Source: Streptosporangium sp. NBC_01495 (lineage in GTDB: Bacteria; Actinomycetota; Actinomycetes; Streptosporangiales; Streptosporangiaceae). From it: 64,000 nt of DNA. Of the stretch, positions 33,050 through 44,100 are shown piece by piece (the first letter of the stretch is position 1; the number at the start of each line of letters is the position of its first letter). The position numbers and the translations under genes are program-made. The notes under the pieces are model-generated. The model worked only from the letters and a program-made list of their open reading frames with translations. It was not told the DNA's origin and ran no database searches. The stretch lies in contig NZ_CP109430.1 in the NCBI RefSeq assembly GCF_036250735.1, positions 3,720,001 through 3,784,000 on the forward strand, given 5' to 3'.

Positions 33050-33274
33050 ACGACGCGTCTCGCGACTCCTCTTGCGGCGGTGCGGGCCGGTCGACGCGAC
33101 AGGCCGCTGAGTCGGGCGAAGGTGCCTTCCTTCTGCCGGAGGGCGAAGTAGTCGTAGACCGTGGCCCATGGCGGGAGGTCGTGCGGCGAGTAGCGCCGGG
33201 ATGCCGGCGCGGTCGGCGCACAGAGTCGCGTCCATGACGGAGCGCAGCCTTTTCAAAGGGGTAAACCGCTTCAT
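33050..33274 (-). pseudogene. Frameshifted IS5-family transposase N-terminal fragment
   Basis: On the minus strand one frame reads L-R-S-V-M-D-A-T-L-C-A-D-R-A-G-I-P, and after a frame shift near 33192 a second frame reads R-R-Y-S-P-H-D-L-P-P-W-A-T-V-Y-D-Y-F-A, then K-E-G-T-F-A-R-L-S-G-L. The P-H-D-[FL]-P-P-W-x-T-V-Y-x-Y-F block is the hallmark of IS5-family transposases (DUF4096-like region). Only about 70 residues of the N-terminal part remain, and the catalytic DDE domain is absent. No terminal inverted repeats were found. It is a dead insertion sequence relic. Confidence 0.75.
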
Positions 33275-33751
33275 ACGTCACATGAATGGATCAAGCCCTC
33301 CCTTGGGGGCGGATCGATCGGCCGGGCGTGCGGCTCCCCGGCCGGTCCAGGCAGCCGGCGCCCGGCGCCCGTCGGCCACGGCCGCTCCAGATGGCCGCCC
33401 TTGAGCAGCGCCGCGGCCACATCGGCACGGGCCTCGCCGCGAACACGAGCGCCCGCCGGACATGTGAAGGGCTCGGACAGGTGGTGTTTGTGCCCTGTCC
33501 GTGCCCTGTGAGTGCCCTCTGCGCGCCGTTGGGAGCCGCGCGGGGCCGACATGAAGTCAGGTCTCGGCCGCGAGCACCTGCTTGAGGACGAACAGGCCGC
33601 CCGAACTCGCGGCTACCCTCTGTCAGAGGCACCGCGAGCCGAGGCGCGAAAAGCCCTCGGCAGACCGAAGGTCCTTGGCGCGGGTCATCTCGCGGCTGAC
33701 GTCGACGCCGCCGCCCGCGCTCACCTCCTGCCCGCCACCTGTCCCTGTGCC

Positions 33752-33896
33752 TGGACCGTGCACCCCGCCGATCCCCTGCCCGGACCGTGCGCCCTGCCGA
33801 TCCCCTGTGCCCGGACCGTGCGCCCTGCCGATCCCCTGCCCGGACCGTGCGCCCCGCCGATCCCCTGTGCCCGCACCGTGCGCCCCGCCGATCCTC
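33752..33896. repeat. Minisatellite of alternating 29/31-bp units
   Basis: Five tandem units: 33752-33780 (29), 33781-33811 (31), 33812-33840 (29), 33841-33871 (31) and 33872-33896 (partial). Each begins with CGGACCGTGCGCCC or a close variant and ends GCCGATCCCCTG. Lengths alternate through a CTGCC versus CTGTGCC end, so the true higher-order unit is 60 bp. Neither strand shows convincing coding use. Confidence 0.88.
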
Positions 33897-34575
33897 GCCG
33901 ATCCCGGTTGCCAGGGCACAGGTCACGGCGTGCACACATCGTTCACGCGGCCGGCCGACGGCAACGTCCTCGGCATCGGGAGCGCATCCGCAACCATCCG
34001 TTACGCGCCCCGCGCCGCCTCGGCGAACGTGGATTCGCGCTACTCGCCGAACGCTGGACCGTTTCGTGGCGCACTCTCCCGGCCTCAGCCGAAACCGGAC
34101 GCTGGACCGCCCCGCGGACACCCTCCGGCCCCAGCCGAATCAGCGACCTCGCCTGCGCTGCCCCCGTTTCTCGCTCATTTCGCATGCGTAAACATCAGCT
34201 GAAAATCAGTGAGAAAAATTGTTTCATGGTGAATCGGTGATCGGCGATCGGTGATTTCCGTGCCGACTGCAGAGAGTAATTTTCCACGCAGTGTCATGAC
34301 TATTATCGGGAACTTCCTGTCACGGCGCCGGCCACAGGAGCCTTGTCATGGCGGGGCAGATGATTCCAAAGGGGGTACTTGCGTTGCTTCGACGGTCCTG
34401 GCAATGTAGTAGGACAGTTCTCCACATCGCGTCACGAGGGGCAGGCTCGATGTCATGTAGCTTGTTGTATGTGTTCTCCGAATCGCTGCACTTATCTTGC
34501 GGTTCTTCCTGTGCTCGTCCTGTGAATGATCAGGCCGCCTGACTTGATTCCTTGATCGTCAGGAAGGAAGAATCG

Positions 34576-35622
34576 ATGGATCCAGTTTATGCAGCCGCAA
34601 AAAAATTGATACCGCTCGACGTGGTCCACCCTGACTCATGCCATGGTGGACTTCTATCTGAGATCGTTAAAGTTCCGATAAGCCGAATCCGCGTCTCGGG
34701 TTCGCCGAGAACGACTGGCGAGAACCTACGGCACATCAGTGCACTCGCTGAGATTTCCTCCGATCTGCCGCCGATAGTGGTTCACCGAAGAACAATGACG
34801 GTCATCGATGGCGTGCATCGGCTCAGAGCCGCTGAGCGCGGCGGCGCCTCGTTCATGAGTGTCGTGTTCTTCAACGGCGATGAGCGGGAAGCCTTCGTGC
34901 TGGCGGTCCGGCTGAACAGTGGCCACGGTCTGCCGCTCTCCCTGGCCGACCGCAAGGCCGCGGCCATCCGCATGCTCACCGACTTCCCGGACTGGTCCAA
35001 CCGGCGGCTGGGTGAGGTCGCGGGCCTGTCGGACAAGACGATCGCCGCGCTCCGGAGAAGGCCGGGTGCGGAAATTCCGCACCCGACCTCAGTGAGACTG
35101 GGGCGTGACGGGGTGGCCTACCCGATCGCGGCGGCCGAAGGTCGTAGTCGTGCGCTGGCTTTCCTCGAAGCGAATCCTGAGACATCGGCGCGGGAGGTGG
35201 CGCTCGCCGCGAGCATCTCGCTCACCACGGCGAAGGACGTGCGAAGACAGCTGCGCGGTGCCGAAGAGGAACAGGGGAAGGCGACGGGGCCGGACGACGG
35301 ACGGACCCGGGACGGTGAGTCCGGCGGCCGCGCGGTCGAGAAACGTTCCAGCGGGGTGCGCCCGGAGCTCCCGGACCTGTCGGTCGTGGTCCAGCGGCTG
35401 CGAGCCGATCCTTCGCTCAGGTTCACCGAGGTGGGCCGAAAAATGCTGCGGATGCTGGATGTCTCGACATCACATCCGGCGGACTGGACGTCGATGGCGA
35501 CCAACCTTCCGATCCACTGCGCACCGATGCTCGCGGAGCTGGCGCGGCACCAGGCCAAGGGCTGGCAGATCCTGGCGGAGTCACTGACCGAACGTGTCAA
35601 TTCCCGGGACGTCGGCGCTTAA
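34576..35622 (+). CDS. StrR-type pathway-specific activator (ParB-like N-terminus)
   Basis: A 348-residue regulator of the StrR/NovG/Bbr type. The ParB/sulfiredoxin-like part has G-S-P-R-T-T-G-E-N-L-R-H-I, L-P-P-I-V-V-H and V-I-D-G-V-H-R-L-R-A-A. F-V-L-A-V-R-L-N-S-G-H-G-L-P-L-S-L-A-D-R-K-A-A-A follows, and the central helix-turn-helix is near L-G-E-V-A-G-L-S-D-K-T-I. The C-terminal block A-D-P-S-L-R-F-T-E-V-G-R matches the StrR end (D-P-S-L-R-F-T-E). Such proteins activate antibiotic clusters. ATG 34576 follows AGGAAGGAAG. It is the first gene before the amidotransferase and PKS, its likely targets. Confidence 0.87.
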   Translation: MDPVYAAAKKLIPLDVVHPDSCHGGLLSEIVKVPISRIRVSGSPRTTGENLRHISALAEISSDLPPIVVHRRTMTVIDGVHRLRAAERGGASFMSVVFFNGDEREAFVLAVRLNSGHGLPLSLADRKAAAIRMLTDFPDWSNRRLGEVAGLSDKTIAALRRRPGAEIPHPTSVRLGRDGVAYPIAAAEGRSRALAFLEANPETSAREVALAASISLTTAKDVRRQLRGAEEEQGKATGPDDGRTRDGESGGRAVEKRSSGVRPELPDLSVVVQRLRADPSLRFTEVGRKMLRMLDVSTSHPADWTSMATNLPIHCAPMLAELARHQAKGWQILAESLTERVNSRDVGA

Positions 35623-36237
35623 CCGGATTCGACTCGCAGGTGTCCAAGCCGCCGGGCCGGAACGGCTGGTCGGTGCGGGTGCCGGCGCACCTGGCCGCGC
35701 ATCGTCCAGCCGCCCGCCTGCGCCCCCCGAGCTCAATTCCGCCGAGGTCATCGGTCGCTTCCGAAACGTGCCATGACCAATTTCGTCAACCCGGATGTGA
35801 CCGGCCCGCCCGGAATAATCAAACGCGGACTCAAGAAGATTCGATGCCGGCCCCACCTGATTAACGACTGCCCGGCCAAGGCCGGCCTCGCTTTCGAGTC
35901 ATCCTGGCAGGCGGATCCGCTGGTTAAATCTGGGTTAAGCATTCGGTTCGCCCGATGGTGGCGTGGCCGTATTGTCGACACCTGAGCCGAGATGAGCTTT
36001 GGTGTATCTGGTATGGGATAGATGGCGCGCGAAATCGCTCGTGCCGCTCTGAATCGAGTCGAGTGCGCCCGCGCAAACAGCTGAACGGCTACGCGGACTC
36101 CTGTTCCGGCCGGTGTTACTCGGGTAGTTTCTGGAGTGAACCGTTTGCCGCCGGGGGCGTTTCGAAGAATCTCGCTGCTCGAATAAATGTCGTTGCGTCG
36201 AATGCTGGGCGTGGCTCGATTGTCGGAAGGTTTAATC
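35623..36237. other. 615-base regulatory gap before the amidotransferase gene
   Basis: No supported gene. It should hold the promoter of the long operon that runs from 36238 toward the window end. A StrR-operator-like inverted repeat lies at 36057-36086. A frame at 35773-35985 has no family match or ribosome site. Confidence 0.5.
36057..36086. promoter_or_regulatory. StrR-operator-like inverted repeat
   Basis: AGTCGAGTG (36057-36065) and CAGCTGAAC (36078-36086), separated by 12 bases, match 6 of 9 and 7 of 9 positions of the StrR consensus GTTCGActG-N11-CagTcGAAc. The spacer is one base longer than consensus. It is 151 bases upstream of the amidotransferase start, a suitable activator position. 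Candidate only. Confidence 0.35.
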
Positions 36238-38082
36238 ATGTGTGGAATAACCGGCTTCGTGGATTTCGAGTCGGATCTTCGCCTGCACCGCGCGACAATC
36301 GAGGCGATGACGGAGACGATGGCACTGCGCGGGCCCGACGACGGCGGCACGTGGATAGCGCCGCACGCGGCGCTCGGCCATCGGCGGCTCGCCGTCATCG
36401 ACCCCGCCGGCGGGGCACAACCGATGGTGCGGGGCAACGCGGTCCTGGTCTACAGCGGTGAGGTGTACAACTTCCGCGAGCTGCGACGTGAGCTCACGGC
36501 CAAGGGACACAGGTTCACGACGAACAGCGACACGGAGGTTGTCGCCATCGCCTATCTCGAATGGGGCGAGGACTTCGTGAACCGCCTCAACGGGATGTTC
36601 GGGTTCGCCATCTGGGACACGGAAAAGGAGCAGTTGCTGCTGGTCAGGGACCGGGTCGGCGTGAAGCCCGTCTACTACTACCCGACGAAACACGGCATCG
36701 CCTTCGGCTCCGAGCCGAAGGCGATTCTCGCCAACCCCGCGGTACCCCGGAAGGTGAACCCGGACGGGTTCAGTAGTTTCCTCATGCTCCAGGCGAACAT
36801 GAGCGGGCAGACGCTGTTCGACGGGATGTACGAACTGCAGCCCGGTGAGTATCTGCGGGTGAGCAGGAACGGGATCGACAAGCGGCGTTACTGGCGGCTG
36901 GAGGCCCGGCCCCACGAAGACGACCTGGAGACGACCGTCGCGAAGGTGCGGTCGCTCATGGAGGACATCGTCGAGCGACAGCTGGTGTCCGATGTCCCGC
37001 TCGGCATGCTCCTGTCGGGAGGTGTCGACTCCAGCCTGCTCACCGCGCTCGCCGCCCAGGTGAACGGCGATGACGTCCTGCATTCGTTCTCGATCGACTT
37101 CGTGGGGTACTCGGACTCCTTCAACGCCGCCGCGGACGGGTTGCGCACCACCGATGACGGCCCGTTCATCCAGCAGGTGGTGGACTACGTCGGCTGCCTG
37201 CACAAGTCCGTGGCCGTCGACACACATGGGCTCAGCGACCGGGATGTCCGTCGCGAGGTGCTCGCGTCATGGGATCTGCCCAACCATCTCGGCGATATGG
37301 ACGTCTCGCTCTATCTGCTGTTCCGCGCCGTGCGTGAGTACTGCACCGTCGCGATATCCGGCGAAGGCGCCGACGAGGTCTTCGGGGGCTACCCGTGGGT
37401 GCACGACGACAAGGTTCTCGACATTCCGATATACCCCTGGATGGCTTTCCAGGTGCTGCGGGGGACACCGGGCCCGTTCAGTCTGTTCAGCTCCGACGTG
37501 ATTGAGCGGACGGGCATGATGGAGCGGCTCGGCGGCATGTACGCCGAGGGGCTGGCCGAGGTTCCCCGGCTCGACGGCGAATCACCTCGGGACGCACGCA
37601 TGCGTGAGGTGAACTACCTGGACCTCACCCGGTTCATGCGGGCACTGCTCGACCGGAAAGACCGCATGAGCATGGCCCTGGGGCTTGAGGTCCGGGTCCC
37701 CTTCTGCGACCACCGGCTGATCGAGTACATGTTCAACGTTCCGTGGTCGATGAAGAGCCGGAACGGCGTCGGAAAGTGGCTGCTGCGTGAGGCCGCGGGC
37801 GATCTTCTGCCGGAGTCGGTGCTCCAGCGTCCGAAATCGGCCTTCCCGGCGACGCTCGACACCGGATATGACGAAATGCTCCGCAAGGGCCTGAAGAGCA
37901 TTGTGGACAACGGAGACGACGAACCGATTCGTCCCTTCATCAACCCCGAGGCGGCACAGCAGATCATCGACGGCACCGATTCGGCCGGCGGTGGAACCTG
38001 GAACCGCCTGCGCACCGAAAGCGTGCTTCGAGCCAACGCCTGGATCAAGGAATACCAGGTGGATATGAGCCCACTGTCCTGA
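36238..38082 (+). CDS. Asparagine-synthase-type glutamine amidotransferase
   Basis: A 614-residue AsnB-family enzyme. M-C-G-I-T-G-F exposes the Cys2 nucleophile of the glutaminase domain (residues about 2-190), with R-G-P-D-D-G-G and G-H-R-R-L-A-V-I-D. The synthetase domain has the PP-loop L-L-S-G-G-V-D-S-S and G-E-G-A-D-E-V-F-G-G-Y. Both domains look complete. In polyketide clusters such enzymes convert a carboxylate to a carboxamide with glutamine and ATP, as PieD is proposed to do for piericidin. It is 59 bases upstream of the terminal PKS. ATG 36238 follows GGAAGG and puts Cys at position 2. Confidence 0.88.
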   Translation: MCGITGFVDFESDLRLHRATIEAMTETMALRGPDDGGTWIAPHAALGHRRLAVIDPAGGAQPMVRGNAVLVYSGEVYNFRELRRELTAKGHRFTTNSDTEVVAIAYLEWGEDFVNRLNGMFGFAIWDTEKEQLLLVRDRVGVKPVYYYPTKHGIAFGSEPKAILANPAVPRKVNPDGFSSFLMLQANMSGQTLFDGMYELQPGEYLRVSRNGIDKRRYWRLEARPHEDDLETTVAKVRSLMEDIVERQLVSDVPLGMLLSGGVDSSLLTALAAQVNGDDVLHSFSIDFVGYSDSFNAAADGLRTTDDGPFIQQVVDYVGCLHKSVAVDTHGLSDRDVRREVLASWDLPNHLGDMDVSLYLLFRAVREYCTVAISGEGADEVFGGYPWVHDDKVLDIPIYPWMAFQVLRGTPGPFSLFSSDVIERTGMMERLGGMYAEGLAEVPRLDGESPRDARMREVNYLDLTRFMRALLDRKDRMSMALGLEVRVPFCDHRLIEYMFNVPWSMKSRNGVGKWLLREAAGDLLPESVLQRPKSAFPATLDTGYDEMLRKGLKSIVDNGDDEPIRPFINPEAAQQIIDGTDSAGGGTWNRLRTESVLRANAWIKEYQVDMSPLS

Positions 38083-38141
38083 GCACTTCCGGACGGGCAC
38101 GGTCCCAGCGTCGAACTTCGAAGATCAGGTGTGGGTAGGTC

Positions 38142-41100
38142 GTGAACGAAAACGTTGTTGAGGATCAGTCGTCAACCCGGCTTCTGGAATACCTGAAGAA
38201 AGTAACGCTGGAACTTCTTGAGACTCGTGATGGGCTGGAGCGGCTTCAGGCCCGGATGGACGAGCCGATCGCGATCGTGGGCATGAGCTGCCGGTATCCG
38301 GGTGGCGTCGAATCCCCGGACCAGCTGTGGAACCTGGTCGCCTCGGGCCGGGACGCGATTTCGGAGTTCCCGCCGGACCGAGGCTGGGATCTGGACCGGT
38401 TGTTCGATCCGGACCCGGACAAGACAGGCACGTCCTATGCGCGTGAGGGCGGATTCCTGTCGAGCGTGGCGGAGTTCGACGCCGGGTTCTTCGGTATCGG
38501 GCCGCGTGAGGCGTCGGCGATGGATCCGCAGCAGCGTTTGTTGCTGGAGGCGTCGTGGGAGGCGTTGGAGGACGCGGGGATCGACCCGACGTCGTTGCGG
38601 GGGAGCGACACCGGTGTGTTCGCGGGCGTGATGTACCAGGATTACGGATTCGCCGCGCAATCGACTGCCACCGAGGGATATGTCGGCACCGGTTCGGCGG
38701 GCAGTGTGGTGTCGGGGCGGGTGGCGTACAGCCTGGGGCTGGAAGGCCCGGCGGTCACTCTGGACACGGCGTGTTCGTCGTCGCTGGTGGCGTTGCACCT
38801 GGGGTGTCAGGCGTTGCGCCAGGGCGAGGCGTCGCTGGTGCTGGCGGGTGGCGTCACGGTGATGTCGACGCCGTTGCTGTTCGTGGAGTTCTCCCGTCAG
38901 CGGGGGCTGTCGCCGGACGGCCGATGCAAGGCGTTCTCTTCCTCGGCCAACGGTGTCGGCTGGTCCGAGGGTGTCGGCGTGCTGGTGCTGGAGCGTCTGT
39001 CGGACGCGCGGCGGCTTGGGCACGACGTTCTGGCCGTCATCCGTGGTAGCGCGCTGAATCAGGACGGCGCGAGCAACGGGTTGACCGCGCCGAACGGTCC
39101 CTCGCAGGTGCGGGTGATCGGGCAGGCGCTGGCGAGTGCGGGGTTGTCGTCCGCGGATGTGGACGTGGTCGAGGCGCACGGTACCGGGACCACGCTGGGT
39201 GATCCGATCGAGGCGCAGGCGTTGATCGCCGCGTACGGCCAGGATCGCGACGAGCCGTTGCGGATCGGGTCGTTGAAGTCGAACATCGGGCACACGCAGG
39301 CCGCCGCCGGTGTGGCCGGTGTGATCAAGATGGTGCAGGCGCTTCGTCACGAGGTGTTGCCGCAGACGTTGCACGTGGACGAGCCGTCGTCGCATGTGGA
39401 CTGGTCGGCGGGTTCGGTGCGGGTGCTGACCGAGGCCGAGCCGTGGCCGGCGGCCGACCGGGCGCGCCGGGCCGGGGTGTCGTCGTTCGGGATCAGTGGC
39501 ACCAACGCGCATGTGATCCTTGAGGAGGCGCCCGCGAAGCCGGTGGAGCCGGAGGAGTCGGAGGCGCCCGACGGCGATGCGACCGATGCCGGACCGCGTC
39601 CGGGCGAGGCGTCCGCCGAGGCCGCCGCTCCGGTGGCGATCGCCACCGACGTGATGCCGTGGCCCGTGTCGGCCAAGAGCGAGGAAGGGCTGCGGGCGCA
39701 GGCGCAGCGGATGCATCGCTGGCTGCTCGACCATCCGGAGGCGCACCTCGCCGAGGTCGCCTACTCGTTGGTGAACTCGCGGGCGCACCTCAACCATCGC
39801 GGTGCGGCGGTCGCCGCGGACCGGGACGGAATGCTGGCGCGCCTGGCCGAACTGGCCGCCGGTTCGACGTCCTCCGGTGCGGTCGCGGGGGCCGTCGAGG
39901 CGGGGAAGACGGCGCTGTTGTTCACCGGCCAGGGTGCGCAAAGAGCCGGCATGGGGGCCGGTCTGTACGAGGCGTTCCCGGTGTTCGCGTCCGCGCTGGA
40001 CGAGGTCTGCGTCCAGTTCGATCGACTGCTCGGCCGCTCGCTGAAGGACGTGATGTTCGGGGGCGAGGGCGGCGATCTGCTGGATCGGACCGACTTCACC
40101 CAGCCGGCGTTGTTCGCGTTCGAGGTGGCGCTGTTCCGGCTGCTGGAGTCGTTCGGTGTCACCCCGGATGTGGTGATCGGGCATTCCATCGGAGAGCTCG
40201 TCGCCGCCCACATCGCCGGGCTCTGGACGCTTGAGGATGCCTGCGCGCTGGTCGCCGCGCGGGGACGGCTCATGGCGGCGTTGCCCGAGGGGGGTGCGAT
40301 GCTCGCCATCGCGGTCCCGGAGACCGCGGCGGCCGAGGCGATCGCCGGATTCGACGGCCGGGTGTCCATCGCCGCGGTGAACGCGCCCGCGGCCGTGGTG
40401 ATCTCCGGCGACCAGGACGCGGTCGCCGAGATCGAGCGGCGGCTGTCCGCCGAGGGACACAAGACGTCACGGTTGCGGGTCTCCCACGCCTTCCATTCGG
40501 TGCACATGGAACCGATGCTCGACGAGTTCGAGTCGATCGCCCGGAGGATCGCCTACCATCCGCCACGGATACCGGTGGTGTCCAACGTGTCCGGTGCCGT
40601 CGCCGGAGCGGAGCTGCTGGACGCGGCGTACTGGGTGCGGCAGGTGCGGGCGGCGGTGCGGTTCGCCCCGGGTATCGAGACCCTCCGCGACCTGGGCGTG
40701 CGGCGGTTCCTGGAGATGGGGCCCGATGCGGTCCTGTCGGCGCTGACCCGTCTGTGCCTGCCAGGGGAGGCTGAGGCACGGTCGCTCGTCGCGGCGGCCA
40801 CGCGGCGCGGCCAGGACGAGGCCGAGCGGGTTCTGTCCTTACTCGCCGCGGCGCACACGTCCGGTGTGGACGTTGACTGGACGCCGCTGTTCTCCGGGCG
40901 TGAGGTTGCCCGGGTTTCCCTGCCCACTTACGCGTTCCAACGCCGGCGGTACTGGCACGACCCCGCTTTGGCGGACGCCCGGATCGGTGATGTCACCCAG
41001 GCGGGGCTGGTGTTTCCCGACCATCCGCTGCTCGGTGCGGCGGTGCAACTCGCGGGCCGGGACGAGTGGCTGTTCACCGGCCGCGTCTCGCGGCGGAACC

Positions 41101-44100
41101 ACCCCTGGATCGCGGACCACGTGGTCGGCGACACGGTGGTCATGCCGGCGGCGGCTCTGCTGGAGATCGCGTTGTGCGCGGGCAGCATGATCGACTGCTC
41201 GGTGATCGAGGAGCTCACGTTCCAGGCGCCGATGATCCTCGGCGACGACCGCGCGACCGAACTGCAGGTCACCGTCGGCGCCGCGAACGCCCATGGCGCC
41301 CGGCCCGTGGCCGTCCATTCCCGCGTCGAGGGTGACGCGGACGGCGCCGGGTGGACGTCGCACGCCGAGGGTGTCCTGGCCGATTCCGAATCAGGCGCGG
41401 TGGCGCCGCCGGACAGCGAGGATTGGCTGCCCGAGATGGGCGAACCGATCACCGGTGACGCGCTCTACGACCGGCTGACGGAGCTGGGATTCAGGTACGG
41501 GCCCGCATTCCAGGGTGTGACGGCCGCGTGGCGAGACAACGGCGAGATCATCGCCGACATCTCGCTGGACGAGACCACCGCACAGCAGGCCTCGCGGTTC
41601 GGAATCCATCCGTCGCTGCTCGACGCGACCATGCACGCCGCCATCGACATGCTCGTGCGGGACCTCCCCGCCGGACAGCTGCCGTTGCCGTTCTCGTTCT
41701 CCGGCGTGCACGTCCATCGCCGTGGCGCCGACTCGGTCCGGGCACGGATCGTCCGCACCGGCGCGAACAAGATCCTCATCGAGGCCGTCGACGCGACGGG
41801 GGCAGGTGTTCTGACCGTCGAATCGGTGCTCGCGCGGCCGATCGACGTCCGATCGCTCGACGTCGCCCACGGCGATGGGCGCGGCACCGTACTCGGCGTG
41901 CGGTGGATCGAGGCGGCCGCTCCGGACACGTCTTCGACGGTTGAGTCGACGGCCGTGCTGGGCGGCGCCCTGCCCGCGATCGAGCGCCGCTACCCGAACC
42001 TGGCGGACCTTGTCGCCGCCGAGGCGATTCCGGACCGTGTGTTGTGGCCGATCGAGGCCGGCGACGCCGCGGAACGCGTCGATGTCGTGGCGGCAACGCA
42101 TGACCGAGTGCGTGAGGCCCTGAAGACGCTGCGCGCCTGGCTGGCGGAAGACCGGTTGACCGGCACCCGGCTGGTGGTGGTTACCCGAGGGGCGGTCGCG
42201 CTGCCGGGAGAGGAGCCCGACCTCACGGCGGCGGCCGTGTCCGGGCTGGTGCGTAGCGCGCAGTCGGAACATCCCGGCCGGATCGTCCTGCTTGACCACG
42301 ATGGCGGCGAACTCGCGGCGGAGACGGTGTCGGCCGCTCTCGCGCTGAAGGAAACCCACGTGGCCGTGCGCGGGCACCGGCTGTTGGTTCCTCGCGTCGC
42401 CGAAACGAGCTCGGCGCCGGGCGAGGCGGCCGGGGCGTTCGGTTCGGGCACGGTGCTGGTCACCGGTGGTACCGGCGGACTCGGAGCCCGGGTGGCCCGG
42501 CATCTGGTGACCTCCCACGGTGTCCGGCGGCTGTTGCTCGTGTCCCGCCGTGGCGAACAGGCCGACGGGGCCGCGGACCTGGTACGGGAATTGACCGAGC
42601 TCGGGGCCGACGCACGAGTGGCCGCCTGCGACGTCGGTGACCGTGCGGCACTTCGGGATCTGCTCGACACCATCCCGCCGGAGCACGGCCTCACGGGTGT
42701 CGTGCACGCCGCGGGTGTTCTCGACGACGGCACGGTCCAGACCTTGACCGCCGCACAGGTGACTCGCGTACTCGAACCGAAGGTCAACGCGGCCTGGAAC
42801 CTGCACGAACTGACCCGCACGGACGATCTCGCCGCCTTCGTGCTGTTCTCATCGGTCGCCGGGATGCTCGGTGCGGCCGGACAGGGGAACTACGCGGCGG
42901 CGAACGGATTCCTCGACGCGCTGGCACAGCTGCGGCACACCGAAGGGCTTCCTGCGGTGTCGCTCGCCTGGGGCCCGTGGAGCCCGAACAGCGGTATGAC
43001 CGGAAATCTGGACCGCGCGGCACTGGCACGAATGGAGCGGCTGGGGATCCGTCCGCTCGACGACCGGCACGGCCTGGGACTGTTCGACCGGGCCCTGTCG
43101 CCGGGCGACGGCGCCCCGCTGCTCGCCCTCGTCGACCTCGACCGTCCGGCGCTGCTGGCCCAGGCGCGGTCCGGCCTGCTGCCCGCCATCCTGAGTACGC
43201 TCGCGCCCGTTCCCGCACGGCGCACGGCCGCGGACGCGGCTTTGGCGCAGCGGCTGGCGACGATCTCCGATGACCGGCGAGACGCCGCGGTGCTCGACTT
43301 CGTCCGCACACAGGCCGCGGCGGTACTCGGACACGACTCGGCGGAGGCGATCGGCCCCGAGGTGCCGTTCAGCGAGCTCGGATTCGACTCCCTTGGCGCG
43401 GTGGAGTTCCGGAACCGGCTGGCCAAAGCCACTGGACTGACCCTGCCGTCGACCCTGGTGTTCGACTACCCGACCGCGCTGGCGGTGTCCACGTTCGTCC
43501 GATCCCGGATCGAAGGTACGGAGAAGCGGGCGGGCGCCCGGCGTCGGGCGTCCAGGACGCGGATGGACGAGCCGATCGCGATCGTGGGCATGAGCTGCCG
43601 GTATCCGGGCGGTGCCGAATCCCCGGAGCAGCTGTGGGATCTGGTCGCCTCGGGGACGGATGCGATTACGGGATTCCCGTCGGATCGAGGGTGGGACCTG
43701 GATCGGTTGTTCGACCCCGATCCGGACAAGCCCGGCACCGTATACACCCGGGAGGGTGGATTCCTGTCGAGCGCGGCGGAGTTCGACGCCGGGTTCTTCG
43801 GTATCGGGCCGCGTGAGGCGTCGGCGATGGATCCGCAGCAGCGGTTGTTGCTGGAGGCGTCGTGGGAGGCCTTGGAGGACGCGGGGATCGACCCGACGTC
43901 GTTGCGGGGGAGCGACACCGGTGTGTTCGCCGGTGTGATGTACCAGGACTACGGATTCGCGGAACAGCCGGTGGATTCGTCCGCCGAGGGATACCGGGTA
44001 ACCGGTTCGGCGGGCAGTGTGGTGTCGGGGCGGGTGGCGTACAGCCTGGGGCTGGAAGGCCCGGCGGTCACTCTGGACACGGCGTGTTCGTCGTCGTTGG

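Larger units (their letters stand above)
33042..34575. other. 1.5-kb mostly non-coding region with transposase remnant and minisatellite
   Basis: Apart from the IS5-family remnant (33050-33274) and the tandem repeat (33752-33896) I see no gene in this 1534-base stretch. Open frames on the minus strand through the tandem repeat are artefacts of repeated GC-rich DNA. From about 34190 to 34575 GC content drops, and a series of GATCGG copies (34232-34255) precedes the StrR-type gene. The region looks like decayed or inserted DNA flanking the polyketide cluster. Confidence 0.55.

Noticed and set aside
33752-33896. The tandem repeat as a CRISPR array
   Set aside because: Units are directly adjacent with no unique spacers, and no cas genes are in the window.
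33291-34121. Minus-strand frame through the minisatellite with repeated G-S-A-G-R-T-V-R-A units
   Set aside because: Unit lengths of 29 and 31 bp change the frame, the protein is basic low complexity, and no start signal is present.
35773-35985. Small frame between the StrR-type gene and the amidotransferase gene
   Set aside because: No ribosome binding site, no motif, and position inside the likely promoter region.
34576-38082. Assigning the locus as a piericidin-type pyridone cluster
   Set aside because: The amidotransferase, cyclase-like and flavin monooxygenase genes fit, but the terminal PKS modules have apparently active KR and DH domains and no O-methyltransferases are seen.
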